DNA of 64,000 bases from Mallotus nudiflorus (Eukaryota; Streptophyta; Magnoliopsida; Malpighiales; Euphorbiaceae): assembly GCA_947683625.1 (NCBI GenBank), contig CANTUR010000641.1, forward strand, positions 1 through 64,000, written 5' to 3'. Each line of letters opens with the position of its first letter. The stretch's first letter is position 1. The translations under genes and the position numbers were made by a program. Shown here one piece after another: positions 48,998 to 59,694 of the stretch. Under the pieces are notes generated by a model that saw nothing but the letters and a program-made list of their open reading frames with translations, was not told the DNA's origin and did no database searches.

Positions 48998-51340
48998 ATG
49001 TGATCTAAGGTATAGAAATATGTAGTATATAAATATATTTTTGAATTTGAGTAGGATTGAGATATGTATATAGTAGTGTTTTAGTTAAAAGATAATACTA
49101 AATAAATATATTGTAAATATTTTATTTTAATAAAAATTAGGATTTTTAAAGGTTTGACATATTAAATTTTAAAGTGAACACTCAAATATGAAGATAAATA
49201 CTTGTCAAATTTTTGACTTAATGATTTTAAGGCTTAACATTATACATATTAGCCGTAATATTAAACTAAATATTTTAAAATTAAATTATAAATTTATTGG
49301 CACGATGAAAAATTTATTATTTTTATCAAATCATTATTTTAAAATATATTTCATTTTATTTTTTTCTAATTAAATCTAAATTAAGAATTGTCATACTATA
49401 TTTTATTATTACTTTATTTTTATAATCAAATATTAGAATACAAAGAATTGATCATATAAAAAATAAATTAGAAATTAGTAAATATGCGTTGGAGGGCCTA
49501 ATTTAACGATGTTACGAACACCCCACAAATAATGACTCCTCAAACCTCAACCCATGTACATTGTGAATTCAAAATGCATTTTTAAATTTGATATTTCAAC
49601 CAAATTAAAATTACTTCTATATATTTTCTTTAAATAAATATGAAAATATTTTTACTTTAAAATTTTACAATACATTCAATGTATCCCTACTGTTAAAAAT
49701 ATATATTTTTTAAAAATCTAATATTTTTAAGCACTTTCTAAACTTTTTTTTTAAATCTGAAAATTTTATCAAACAAAATCCTATTCTTACTTTAATTTTT
49801 TTTTTAAAAAAGAATTGTTTAATAACTATTAATTCCTCATATTTAGTCATTGCTTAGAGTCAACAATCCCATAGGCCTCTCAAATTCAATTATTACTTCC
49901 AATCTTTAAGATTTGACCATCATTGAATTTATAGTTAAGGTAAGTTTCTAAATGTTTATAAATTTACAATTGAGTTTAACTATCACTTTTTAATTCAACA
50001 TTCAAGACTAATACCTATAAGATGCCTTTTATTATCTTTGTCGGGATTAACTACCATTACTCAACAACAGTATTTGGGTATGCTTTGGTAGCTGATGAGA
50101 CATCTAATAATTATGAATGAGTTCTAGATGTTTTTTTTTTTGCATGCAATGGATAGAAAAAAAAGAGTAATTACTAATGATGATATAACTTTGCGTGAAG
50201 CAACATAGAATGTATTTTCTGAAACTGTACATCTTCTATACTCTTGGCATATTGAGAGAAATATAAACTCAAACATTCGAGAGCCACATTTTCAAAATGT
50301 GTTCCATCATTGCTTGGTTAATAATATCATCATTCAGAGTTTGGAAAATTTATGAAAAATGCTATTGAAAAGTATAATAACTTTACTTAAAAAAAATTGC
50401 ATACCCATGGTCACATGCTATAAAAAATAAATACATATAATTAAGAAAGAAATTTAAAAAATTGAATATACATATAATTAAGTGCCCAAATTCAAATGAA
50501 TAGTTCAAAATTAAAGATAAAAAATTGAAAAAAAATGAAATAAATTAGAGAAATGAACATATATACTTTTGCATAAAATTATTAATTAAAAATAAATTAT
50601 TATTTTAAAAATAATTGTTATTTTTTAAAATTTCATTAAGAAGAATATTTTTTTATTAAATTGTTAATATCATCTAAAAATATTTAAATGATTTTATTAA
50701 TTTCTATTAATGTTTTATTGAAAAATATTATTATTTTGTATATTAAATGCTCAATAGAATTACAAAAAAACTATTTTAAAAGTAAAAATATTTATTTGTT
50801 ACTAATTTAATTTAGAGTTTTGAAATTTTCAATTTTAGTTTTTTCTAAAATTTATAATTTACTCTTTTATTTTTTTAAAAATTCAAAGAAGTCTTTTATA
50901 AGTAGTTACCATCCAATTGCTAAAACAATGAGAGAGAATGTTGAACTTAACAAAAATCATCCTCTAGATAAAAATTTTGAGTTTGAAAAGTCACTTCTAC
51001 TTAGTTGCTTCTTATTAGCTAGTACTCATTACACTTTTTGCATTACTCTAATTTCAGTATGACAAAATATATACAAACACACATTCATCCATAGCAATAA
51101 TAATGAAAAGTATGAAGAAAAAATAATTACTATTATTATATAACATTTTTAGTAAATACATTGAAAAGAAAAAGTGCAAAAGAATGGATCTAGACCTAAA
51201 TCTAATGAAACCTTGAAAAATAAATGTTATTATTACAAAATTTGCATCTATGCACTATTTACAACATCTAGAAATATAAATATAATAGAAAAATAACAAA
51301 ATAGTAAAGCAACAATAAAATAGCACCAGAAAAATATAAT
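48998..51340. other. AT-rich intergenic DNA right of the MULE
   Basis: No gene recognised. 49040-49260 is another copy of the AT-rich repeat at 43015-43300. The rest is low-complexity A/T sequence. Confidence 0.65.
49040..49260. repeat. Old AT-rich dispersed repeat, right copy
   Basis: Shares GTTTTAGTTAAAAGATAATA and CTCAAATATGAAGATAAATA with units left of the MULE. Confidence 0.6.
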
Positions 51341-51480
51341 AGGCTTAATAAATCTGTAGCCCCTTGAACATGGCTATTTTTGCCACTTTAACACCCACCC
51401 ATACTTACACTTTTGCTATTTAGCCACCTGAACTTAACAAAAAGGTGATTTATAAACCACTTTTTGCTAATGTAGCAGAT
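51340..51480. other. Possible terminus of a non-autonomous DNA transposon
   Basis: Sequence such as GTAGCCCCTTGAACATGGC and TTAGCCACCTGAACTTAAC looks like the ends of small plant MULE-type elements, but no matching opposite end was found in the window. Confidence 0.25.
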
Positions 51481-51669
51481 ACGTGTAATTAAACACAAAT
51501 GAGTGCGTGAAATGAAAAAAATTGATGTTGATTAGTGTACAATGTGACTTTTTAACTATTTTTCACCATTATCTTCTTCACTTCTTCATTAACTGCACTT
51601 TCATTTGCAAGGCAACAAATAGAAGATGATCAAGAAACTCTACTAGTATAACCAACATTCCGATAGAAT

Positions 51670-52440
51670 GTGGACATTTCTGAAATAGTAGAAAAGTCTA
51701 ATTGGGCCAAGAACATGTCTAAGGCCATGGCCCAAATTCAAATGATGATGAAGGAAAAGGGGATTGACACCCTAATGGATTACACCAACCTCAATTTGGA
51801 TGAGGATGATGATCCCTTACTCGAGAAATTCAAATTCCCTGACATAAAGAAATATGTTGAGACCAACGATTTGCACTTGCATTTAAAACAATACGTGACC
51901 TATATGAAGGCACTAAATTAACTAAGGCCCAGATAGTCAAATATTTTCCCATGTCATTAGAAGGTTCACGAATTCATTAGTATTACACTCTAGAACCATA
52001 TATGTAGTCTGATTGGAATGAGTTATGTTATGCCTTTATAAAGCAGTATAGTCTCAATGTGTAGTTAGAGGTGTCCTTAAGGGATTTGCAAAAGACCAAA
52101 ATGAAGTTCAATGAGTCCTTCAAGGATTATTTGACTTGTTGGAGGGAAAATTAGCTCAAATGAGACATAGGCTTGTTGAATCATACCAATTAATGTTGGC
52201 AATAGAGGGTTGTGTTCCACCACTATCTAACAAGTTGAAGGACCTTGGGATTTAGAATTTTGAAAAACTGTATAGGTTTAAAGCCCAAAAAGAGGCATAC
52301 TTGGCATAGGAAATAAAGTTTTTTAGTGGAAGATCTGAGGGTAAAGAAGCTAGTGGATCAAGCAGTAATATATAGGTTAATGCCATCAGACAACCATGAA
52401 GATTCTCTAATTTGTGTAGACTGCTTTAAAAAGTCCTTGA
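51670..52440 (+). pseudogene. Tat element gag, broken
   Basis: Starts around NWAKNMSKAMAQIQMMM, then acidic DEDDDPLLEKFKFPDIKKY and HLHLKQYVTYM, typical of Tat gag just ahead of the capsid-like domain. Downstream, pieces with LRDLQKTKMKFNESFKDYL and MRHRLVESYQL appear in shifted frames with stops. Confidence 0.75.
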
Positions 52441-52649
52441 GAAGTTGATAAAGAAGAACCTCCTACGACTTTTACCCTTTAAACAACCTTTACCAATGTC
52501 AACTTGAAACTTTATTACAAGTTTTATCAAGCCATTGGCCATGATATTAAAAGTTACGCCAGATTGAGAAATGAAATTCAAGATTTGATTGATTTGAGCA
52601 AAATTAATGACCTTGAGACTAGAAAACCAAACCCTTAAAATAACCATTT

Positions 52650-53090
52650 ACCCAATTACCAAAATGTTCCACCACTAAATGCATCCATTCTCATGATTAA
52701 CACAGGTTTTATAGAAGAGCAAGTCATGAGCTCTTTTATGGATGTTGAACGTAGCCTACCAAAATTTGATGTTAAACTGAGTCCATCACAACCTAGCCTT
52801 ACTACACAAAATACACCTTAACCTGACCCACAACCTATTGAACATGTTGAATTGTCAATTAAAATTATAGACATTTAGAGCTCTAATGATGAAGGGGGAC
52901 CTATACAAGTGGACATATGGGATAATGATGAGGAGAGAGAGATTCAAGTCGTTAAGAAGATTGTTGAAAAAGGAAAAGGAAATGATGAAGCTCATCCAGT
53001 GATTGAGATTGAAAAAGAAACTAGGAATGACAAGGTAGAAGAAGAGGGACCAAAGGAAGAATAAAATAAAGATAAAAAATAATAGCATGC
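52650..53090 (+). other. Linker between Tat gag and protease
   Basis: Reads as a Pro/Ser and then acidic, Lys/Glu-rich polypeptide (NDEEREIQVVKKIVEKGKG) with a few stops. No domain. Confidence 0.5.
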
Positions 53091-53099
53091 ATATGGGAG

Positions 53100-53760
53100 T
53101 TGTTAATGAATTTTAGAACACATCGGGAGGCTCTAGTTCAAGCCTTGGATCAAAAAATAGTCCCTAAGGCCTATACTCCTGAGCATATTTTAAACTCCTC
53201 AATAGAAAGTCCCGAGGGTGCTATTATGTTCACTAATGATGATTTGCCATTGAAAGGAAGGGATCATTACAAAGTCTTATTCATTAAGGCTGAAGTAAAA
53301 AGCAAATTAACTTGCTGTGTGATGTTGGACAATGGTTCTGCCATAAATGTATGCCCTTTTAAGATTTTGACAAAGTTGGGATTGACTGTTAATGACCTTA
53401 AGCATTATGATGTGATTATCAAAGCATATGATGATGCAAAGTGACCTATTGAGGGAACATTTCGTGCTTTGGTAAATATTGGTCCTATCGAGAGTTGGGT
53501 AAAATTATATGTGATTGACATCCTAGTCACTTTTGCTATCCTACTGGGAAGGCCTTGGTTCCTTCCTTTGGGAGGTGTACCATCCACTATGCACCAAAAA
53601 ATCAAGTTTCCACATGAAATTAAAGTGGTTACAATTTTAGTAAAAATTGAAGCTGTTGTTGCTAATTTGAAGCTCACTCCCAAAGAGATTCCTATTAGCC
53701 CAAGTTTTAAGGTTTGGTGCTTTACGAAGATGAATTGGATGAGATGGTCATGAATATAAT
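53100..53760 (+). pseudogene. Tat element aspartic protease region
   Basis: Contains VMLDNGSAINVCPFKIL (active site DNGSA, as in Tat elements, rather than DTGSA) at 53320-53370, YDDAK, and LLGRPWFLP at 53537-53570. A TGA after YDDAK and later breaks interrupt it. Confidence 0.82.
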
Positions 53761-54036
53761 GAAGAGCGTGAAGTTCATGCCTAGCTTAGGATTAGGAAAA
53801 AAGCAAAATTGGCCACCTGAGTTTATGGAGCCAAAAGTTCCTATTTTGAAGTATGGAATTAGGTATTTTTAACCTAAGGATTCTGAAGATAAAGAAGAAG
53901 TTGTGGTTGAAACTGAGAAGCAGGGATTATGGGATATTTTTGCTAAATAAGGAATTGGTTTTCCAAACAAGGGAACTCTCGAGCCATTAGTGCTAGCTGG
54001 AAAGATAGTCCTCGAATTTGAAATTTTACTAATTAT

Positions 54037-55700
54037 GTGGATAGGATCAAGGGGTTTACTGCTAAAGAAGACATAGTTGAAGAATTGGTTTGCCTAGGGT
54101 TAGAAGAGGACATTGATGCTGAGGAGGTCAAAGTTGCTAATAATCAAGGAGAGGAGTTGGATCTTGAAATCTTTGTCTTGAATTCCATCATCGATATCTT
54201 TTTTGATGTTTTTAATGTTTCCATTACAAACTTGTTTGAAACTGACAAAGTGTTTTTCTCAAAAATCAATGTAATGAAATCTAACTTTGCCTACTTGTGT
54301 GATGTGTTTCCCAATGATTATTCTATTTATGATTATCATTTCATGCATATATTTGACATTAATTCTATAAAAACTACATCATTTAATTTAGGCACATGTG
54401 ATAACCCTAAAAATATACTGATTGCTTTTGACTTAACTCCTAAAGAGAGTGAAAAAATGAAAGAATTATTAAAAAAAAGATAGAAAGTATTTGCTTGGGG
54501 CTATGACGATATGCTTGGGATTGATAGGGAGATTACAGTACATAGAATCCCTACATATCCCCACATCATACTAGTTAAACATAAACAAAGAAGGTTGAGG
54601 CCAGAATGCGCTCTGTTGATCAATGAAGAAGTCAAAAAGAAGCTGAAAGTGAGGTTTCTAAAGTTAGTTGAGGACACCCAATGGATAGCAAATATAGTTC
54701 CGATCCCCAGGAAAGATGGCAGAGTCAGAATGTGCGTAGATTATAGAGATTTGAACAAAGCATGCCCGAAAAATGATTTTCAATTACCACATATGAACAC
54801 ACTGGTTAATAGTGTAGCTTCCAGCATAATGTACACCTTTATGGATAGTTTCTCAAGATATAATCAGATCATGATGACAGTAATCGATAAGCTGAAAATG
54901 TCTTTCACCACCGAATGGGGTATCCATTATTACTTAGTCATGCCATTTGGATTAAATAATACATGGGCTACGTATTAGAGGATGGCAACCACCTTACTGC
55001 ATGACATAATCCATAAGGAGATAGAGGTATATGTGGATGATATGATGGTGAAATCTCGAAGCAGAGAAGGGCATTTTGAGGCTCTAGACAAGTTTCTGTC
55101 AAAGTAGAGAAGTACAATCTTAAGTTAAACTTGAAGAAATGTGTTTTTAAGGTGACGTCTAGGAAGCTGTTAGGGCACATTATCAGCCAGAAAGGAATAG
55201 AGGTCGACCTGGATAAAGTTAGAGCAATTAGGGAGATGCACACACTAAAAAATGAAAAAGAAGTTAGAGGGTTCATTGGGCGATTATAACACATCAGTAG
55301 ATTCAAAGCCAAGTTGACTACTATTTATAGGCCAATATTTAAGCTCTTGAGGAAAAATCAACTAGTAATTTAGGATGATAAGGGTTAGTAGGCTTTTGAA
55401 GCTATTAAGAATTATTTGATGAATCCTTTAGTTTTACAACCACCAAGGTTGGGCAAACATTTAATTCTTTATTTAGCAATCAAGAAAGAGGCAGTAGGCG
55501 TGTGTTAGCTTAAGAAGGTAAAGGAGAGGTTGAATGCCTAGTGTATTATTTAAGTAAGAAGCTTTTGCCATATGAAGTCAATTATAGCTTGGTAGAAAAG
55601 ATGTGTTTAGCTATAATTTTGAGACTAAGAAACTTTAGCATTATTTCTAATCTTACAGAGTGCAGGCAGTCTCTAAACATGACCCTCTTAGATACCTTTA
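54037..55700 (+). pseudogene. Tat element reverse transcriptase and RNase H region
   Basis: RT fingers/palm: PIPRKDGRVRMCVDYRDLNK (54700-54760), FMDSFSRYNQI, MPFGLNN, then after a stop VYVDDMMVKSRSREGHFEAL (about 55028) and LLGHIISQKGIEVD (55170-55210). RNase H remnants follow to about 55700 with LPYEVNYSLVEK and similar motifs. Stops and frameshifts are frequent, so no active enzyme. Confidence 0.85.
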
Positions 55701-55779
55701 CTAGACTCCCTCATAAATAGAAAAATTAGCTAGATGGTTAGTTATACTCACTGAGTTTGATATAGATTATGTGGTGAAG

Positions 55780-56400
55780 AAGGTAGTGAAAGGTAGAACA
55801 ATAGCAGACTTCTTAGCTTAGAGTCCAGTCAATGATGAACAAGAATGGGAGTTAGAGTTTCCAGATAAGCATTTGGGAGTAATTGAGATCCTGGGGTAGA
55901 AATGTACTTTAATAAAGTAGTTAATAACAAAGGAGTAGACATTGGTATAATTCTAATTATACTAGAAGGAAACACTCCCAATGGTGAAAAGGTTGGAGTT
56001 TGAAGTAACCAATAACCAAGATGAGTACAAGGCATGTATCTTTGGCTTAGAAACACTCTAGAACATAGGGGTAGAAGACATCACAATGTATAGTGACTCT
56101 ATGTTTATGACAAAGCAGGCATCAAAAGAATAAGAGGTAAAGGAAGATAAATTACTACTATATTGGGACTATTTGGCTACTATTTTATTATCTTTTACCC
56201 AATGCAAGTTTGTTCATTTACCCCAGGATAAGAATCAACTAGTTGATGCTTTAACTACTTTGGGTTCAACATGGGAAAGTGGAAAACCAGTAAGTATCAA
56301 GCCCCTTGTTTTAGTAAACTCCCAAAACCCCTGTTATAAAAAGATAAGAGTGATGCCGATTGATACTGCTAAAAAACCCCAATTTTATAATTTGTAGTGA
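55780..56400 (+). pseudogene. Second (archaeal-type) RNase H of the Tat element, degenerate
   Basis: Blocks equivalent to the extra RNase H of Tat elements: an MYF-KVVNNKGVDIG-like start near 55900, VTNNQDEYKACIFGLE (about 56008-56055), MYSDSMFMTKQ (56080-56120), then FVHLPQDKNQLVDALTTL (56212-56262). The arrangement of two RNase H domains in a row is a Tat-lineage hallmark. Confidence 0.75.
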
Positions 56401-57632
56401 TATTTGAAAATAGGACAGTTTTTGGTAGACATAGATAAGAAAGAAAGAATGTCCTTAAGGATGTTGTCCCGACAATTTATCAATTATAACGATATGTTGT
56501 ATAAGAGAATGCCAATGGGAGTCCATTTAAAATATGTCGACAAGGATGAGGCCTAAAAAATTATAGAAGCAGTGCTTGAAGGAGTATGTGGGCCATACAT
56601 AAATGGGACAGTCTTGGCAAAAAGAATTGCTCAACAAGATTACTACTAGCTAACCATGGAAACAAACTGTGTTAAGTTCGTAAAGAGATGCTATAACTAT
56701 TATGCCTATAGGGATGTTAGTCATTTGCCATCCATGGAGCTTTAAGGGATGACTTCTCCTTAGCCATTTGTAGTTGGGGAATTGATATTATATGAGAGAT
56801 AAGGCTAAAATCATTGAATGGTCATTGATACATTGTGGTGGCAATTGATTATTTCTCTAAATGTGTTGAAGTTGAATCTTATACTACTATCGGCTTGAAG
56901 CAAATGGTAAAATTTATTGAGAAAAACATAATTTACAAATATAGGCTGCCTCATCATATTGTCATTGATAATGATGAGCAATTTCAAGCTGAGACAACTG
57001 CATTGTTAAAAGAATATAAAATCGAGCATCACAGGTCATCTCCGTATAGGCCACAGGAAAATGGGGCAGTGGAAGCCGTAAATAAAAATATAAAGATGAT
57101 TTTGGCTAAGATGATGGAGAATTAGCGGGATTGGGATGATTATCTATAATTTGCACTATAGGGATATAGAACTACTATTAGACCATCGACTGGGGTTACT
57201 CTGTACTCCTTGGTACATGGGTATGAAGTGGTATTGCTAATGGATGTTAAGATTCGATCTTTAAGGGTCCTTTTGGAATCCAAAATTCTCGAGTATCAAT
57301 GGGTGGAAAGCCAATTGGCACAAGTGACCTTATTGGATAAGAAAAGGATGAAAGCTATATATCATTCCTAGCTATATAAAAAAAGGATAGCTCATTCTTA
57401 TAATAAGAAGATTAAGCTATGAAAGATTAAGGAGGGTGATTTGGTATTGAAGCTCATAAAGCCAATCATGATGGACCCATAAGGAAAGTTAAAGCTGAAT
57501 TGGGAAGGTCCTTATATAGTGAAGAAGTTATTCTCTAAGGGTGCTACTGCTTTGTTTGACTTGGAAGGGAAGGAGTTTAAAGAGCCCATCAACCTAGACA
57601 AGCTCAAGAAATACTTTCTATAAAAGTCTCGT
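56400..57632 (+). pseudogene. Tat element integrase
   Basis: Zinc-binding part with CGPYINGTVLAKRI and LTMETNCVKFVKRCYN (56590-56700). The catalytic core has AIDYFSK (first Asp, about 56845), IDNDEQF (second Asp, about 56970) and ENGAVEAVNKNIKMIL (Glu, about 57060). The C-terminal part ends near KLNWEGPYIVKK and LDKLKKYFL at 57620. Many codons have become stops. Confidence 0.85.
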
Positions 57633-57635
57633 TAA

Positions 57636-57744
57636 GGAGAAAACCTCAAAAAGAGGTTGTCTAGGCAAAAGTTAGAGATTAAAAAAAAAAAGATCCTGTT
57701 GGATTAAAAACCTTAAAAGAGGCAGTCCAGACAAAAGTTAAGAA
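57636..57744 (+). repeat. Two-copy repeat just after Tat integrase
   Basis: GAGAAAACCTCAAAAAGAGG...CTAGGCAAAAGTTAGAG (57636-57679) is repeated as TAAAAACCTTAAAAGAGG...CCAGACAAAAGTTAAGA (57703-57744). Confidence 0.7.
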
Positions 57745-59694
57745 CGTTTAAATGGAGAGGGAGAGTAAAAAATATTTAATTAGAAAACTTACAAGGGCAA
57801 GCCAATTAATGGTAGGAGTTGTGTCAGAAGCGAAATGTATATTCATTTATGCTCAAATTAAATGAAATAGATTTCCTTATTAGTGCTAAATATTGTGTTA
57901 AGTGTTCTTTACATACTATTTAACTAAAAGGAATCTCCATTTATTAAAAGGGTAAAGCAGAGATTCAATCCTATAAACTAATTTTGTCTTTTTTTTTATC
58001 TTTACACTTTGAATACTCGACATTTGCAGCTCTCTTAATTTTCTGTGCCTTGTGAACTCATCCTTTTTAGTTTGTTGCAATTAGATCCATGCCTTGTATT
58101 AATATCGGTAGATAGGTCTCTATTGTAATTAATATTCCTTATAATGACTCTATATAGCCAAGTCGCAACTAAGGTATCAAGAAAGTTCTGAGTTAGAGGT
58201 CCCAGCTCAAATTCATGGATAGGTTCTATGATCAGCTGTTTTTGTCCATATTTTTTGAAAAGGTGAGCTAGATTGTAAAAGGTAGCAAAGTGGAGACCCA
58301 CTATTAGAATGCAGTACGTGTAAGCTCGTATGGTCACATGTAGAAGCCTCCACCATGGACACTTCCAACAAACCACTGTATTATGGAATGTCGTCAACCA
58401 ACCATGGATGTTTGCTGGAATAGGATGAAGCTATTTGGTAGTGTTTTTCCTTACAGTAAACAATATATTATGGGGGTTCTAGCAATCTTAGCTTTTCATG
58501 AAGCCATATTTGCAAGAGTGATAAATGAATGAAAGTAACAGAATAGTAGAAAATAATAATACAAAGGCAAAGAGCTAACCTCCAACAACAGTGGGCTCCT
58601 AGAAAATCTTCTAGTCTTCAAAAAATTATCTAGATTGATGATAGTTTCCACCAAAGTGAGAGGGAAAGGATTGAACCTTGTTTCCACTTAATCCAATATA
58701 TAGAGGATTTTTGAGTCACATTTGTTAGAAGAGGAAACCAACGAAAATTGTGCATATAGGCCAAAGGACATCATCTTAGGCTAATAGACTTCTCTTTTCT
58801 TTATGCCCATGATAATTTTAAGAAAGGACTCTAACAGGATTTCAGGGTTGAAAATGCAGTGAAATGAGGACTGGGGTGGAAGATTGAACATTTGGGTCAT
58901 TTGATACTGAGTAGAATGTAAATATGGAGTTCTAACTTGAGGGATCGTGAGTTGACAAGCAGAATCTAGTTGGCAGCCTATAATAACTTTGAATTCCTCG
59001 ATCAGGGGGCATATTTCTAATATGTTGAAATGAAAAATGTGCTTACTTGGATCCTAGAATTAGGCTATAACATGTAAGAAAGGGAAGTTAATTCTTTTAG
59101 CCTGTAGTGATCTAAAAGCAGATAGATGAAAAGGTTCCAACTTTGCCCATGATTCACCATCTAAGTTCTCTAAGATTGTTTAGAGTTATTTCAAGCTTCT
59201 CTTAGTTATGTTTAAGGGTATTAGAGATGTTAGGAGAGAGGGGATTGAGAGTTGAGGAATTGGTAAGGAGAGAGAATGGGTATGTCCTTGTGTAAAAGAA
59301 AAGGGGCTTTAAAAAAGGAGGGTACTGTAGATGAGGCGGTGAGGTGATCGCCCCTTTAATGAGGCACCACCTCATGGCAGAGAGGAATTTGTCCATTTTC
59401 ACTTCACAAAGGGATGATGCCTCATTAAAGGGACGATCGCCTTTGTGGCAGTCTGAGGGCATTTTTTTGTTGTAATTTTCAATTGTTCCTTCTTGTTTTG
59501 ATTCATTACTAAAAAAATTTTACGATTGGATGAACAATTTTATGAAGCACAATGTTAGAATAATTATAATTTTCTATTGGAATGAATCAAAATGATCAAA
59601 AATTTAGTTGAATATAAACCCAAATATCCAAAAGGGAAATAAAAACAATCTACCTGTATCAGGGATCAGAGAATAACAAAAAGGGGATCCTAGC
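57745..59694. other. Tat 3' region without recognised gene
   Basis: Short minus-strand frames at 58035-58397 and 58496-58687 give products without a domain I recognise and without a clear joint gene model. Palindromic GATGAGGC-type motifs occur at 59330-59460. Confidence 0.45.
59331..59452. repeat. GAGGCGATC palindromic motif cluster, left
   Basis: Contains GATGAGGCGGTGAGGTGATC, an inverted repeat ATGAGG-CACCA-CCTCAT (59359-59375), GATGATGCCTCATTAAAGGG and ACGATCGCC, variants of the same motif family seen at 61837-61966 and 63163-63190. Confidence 0.65.

Noticed and set aside
58035..58687. Minus-strand frames considered as a second antisense gene of the Tat element
   Set aside because: No recognised domain and no consistent splice model joining them; kept only as an unassigned region.
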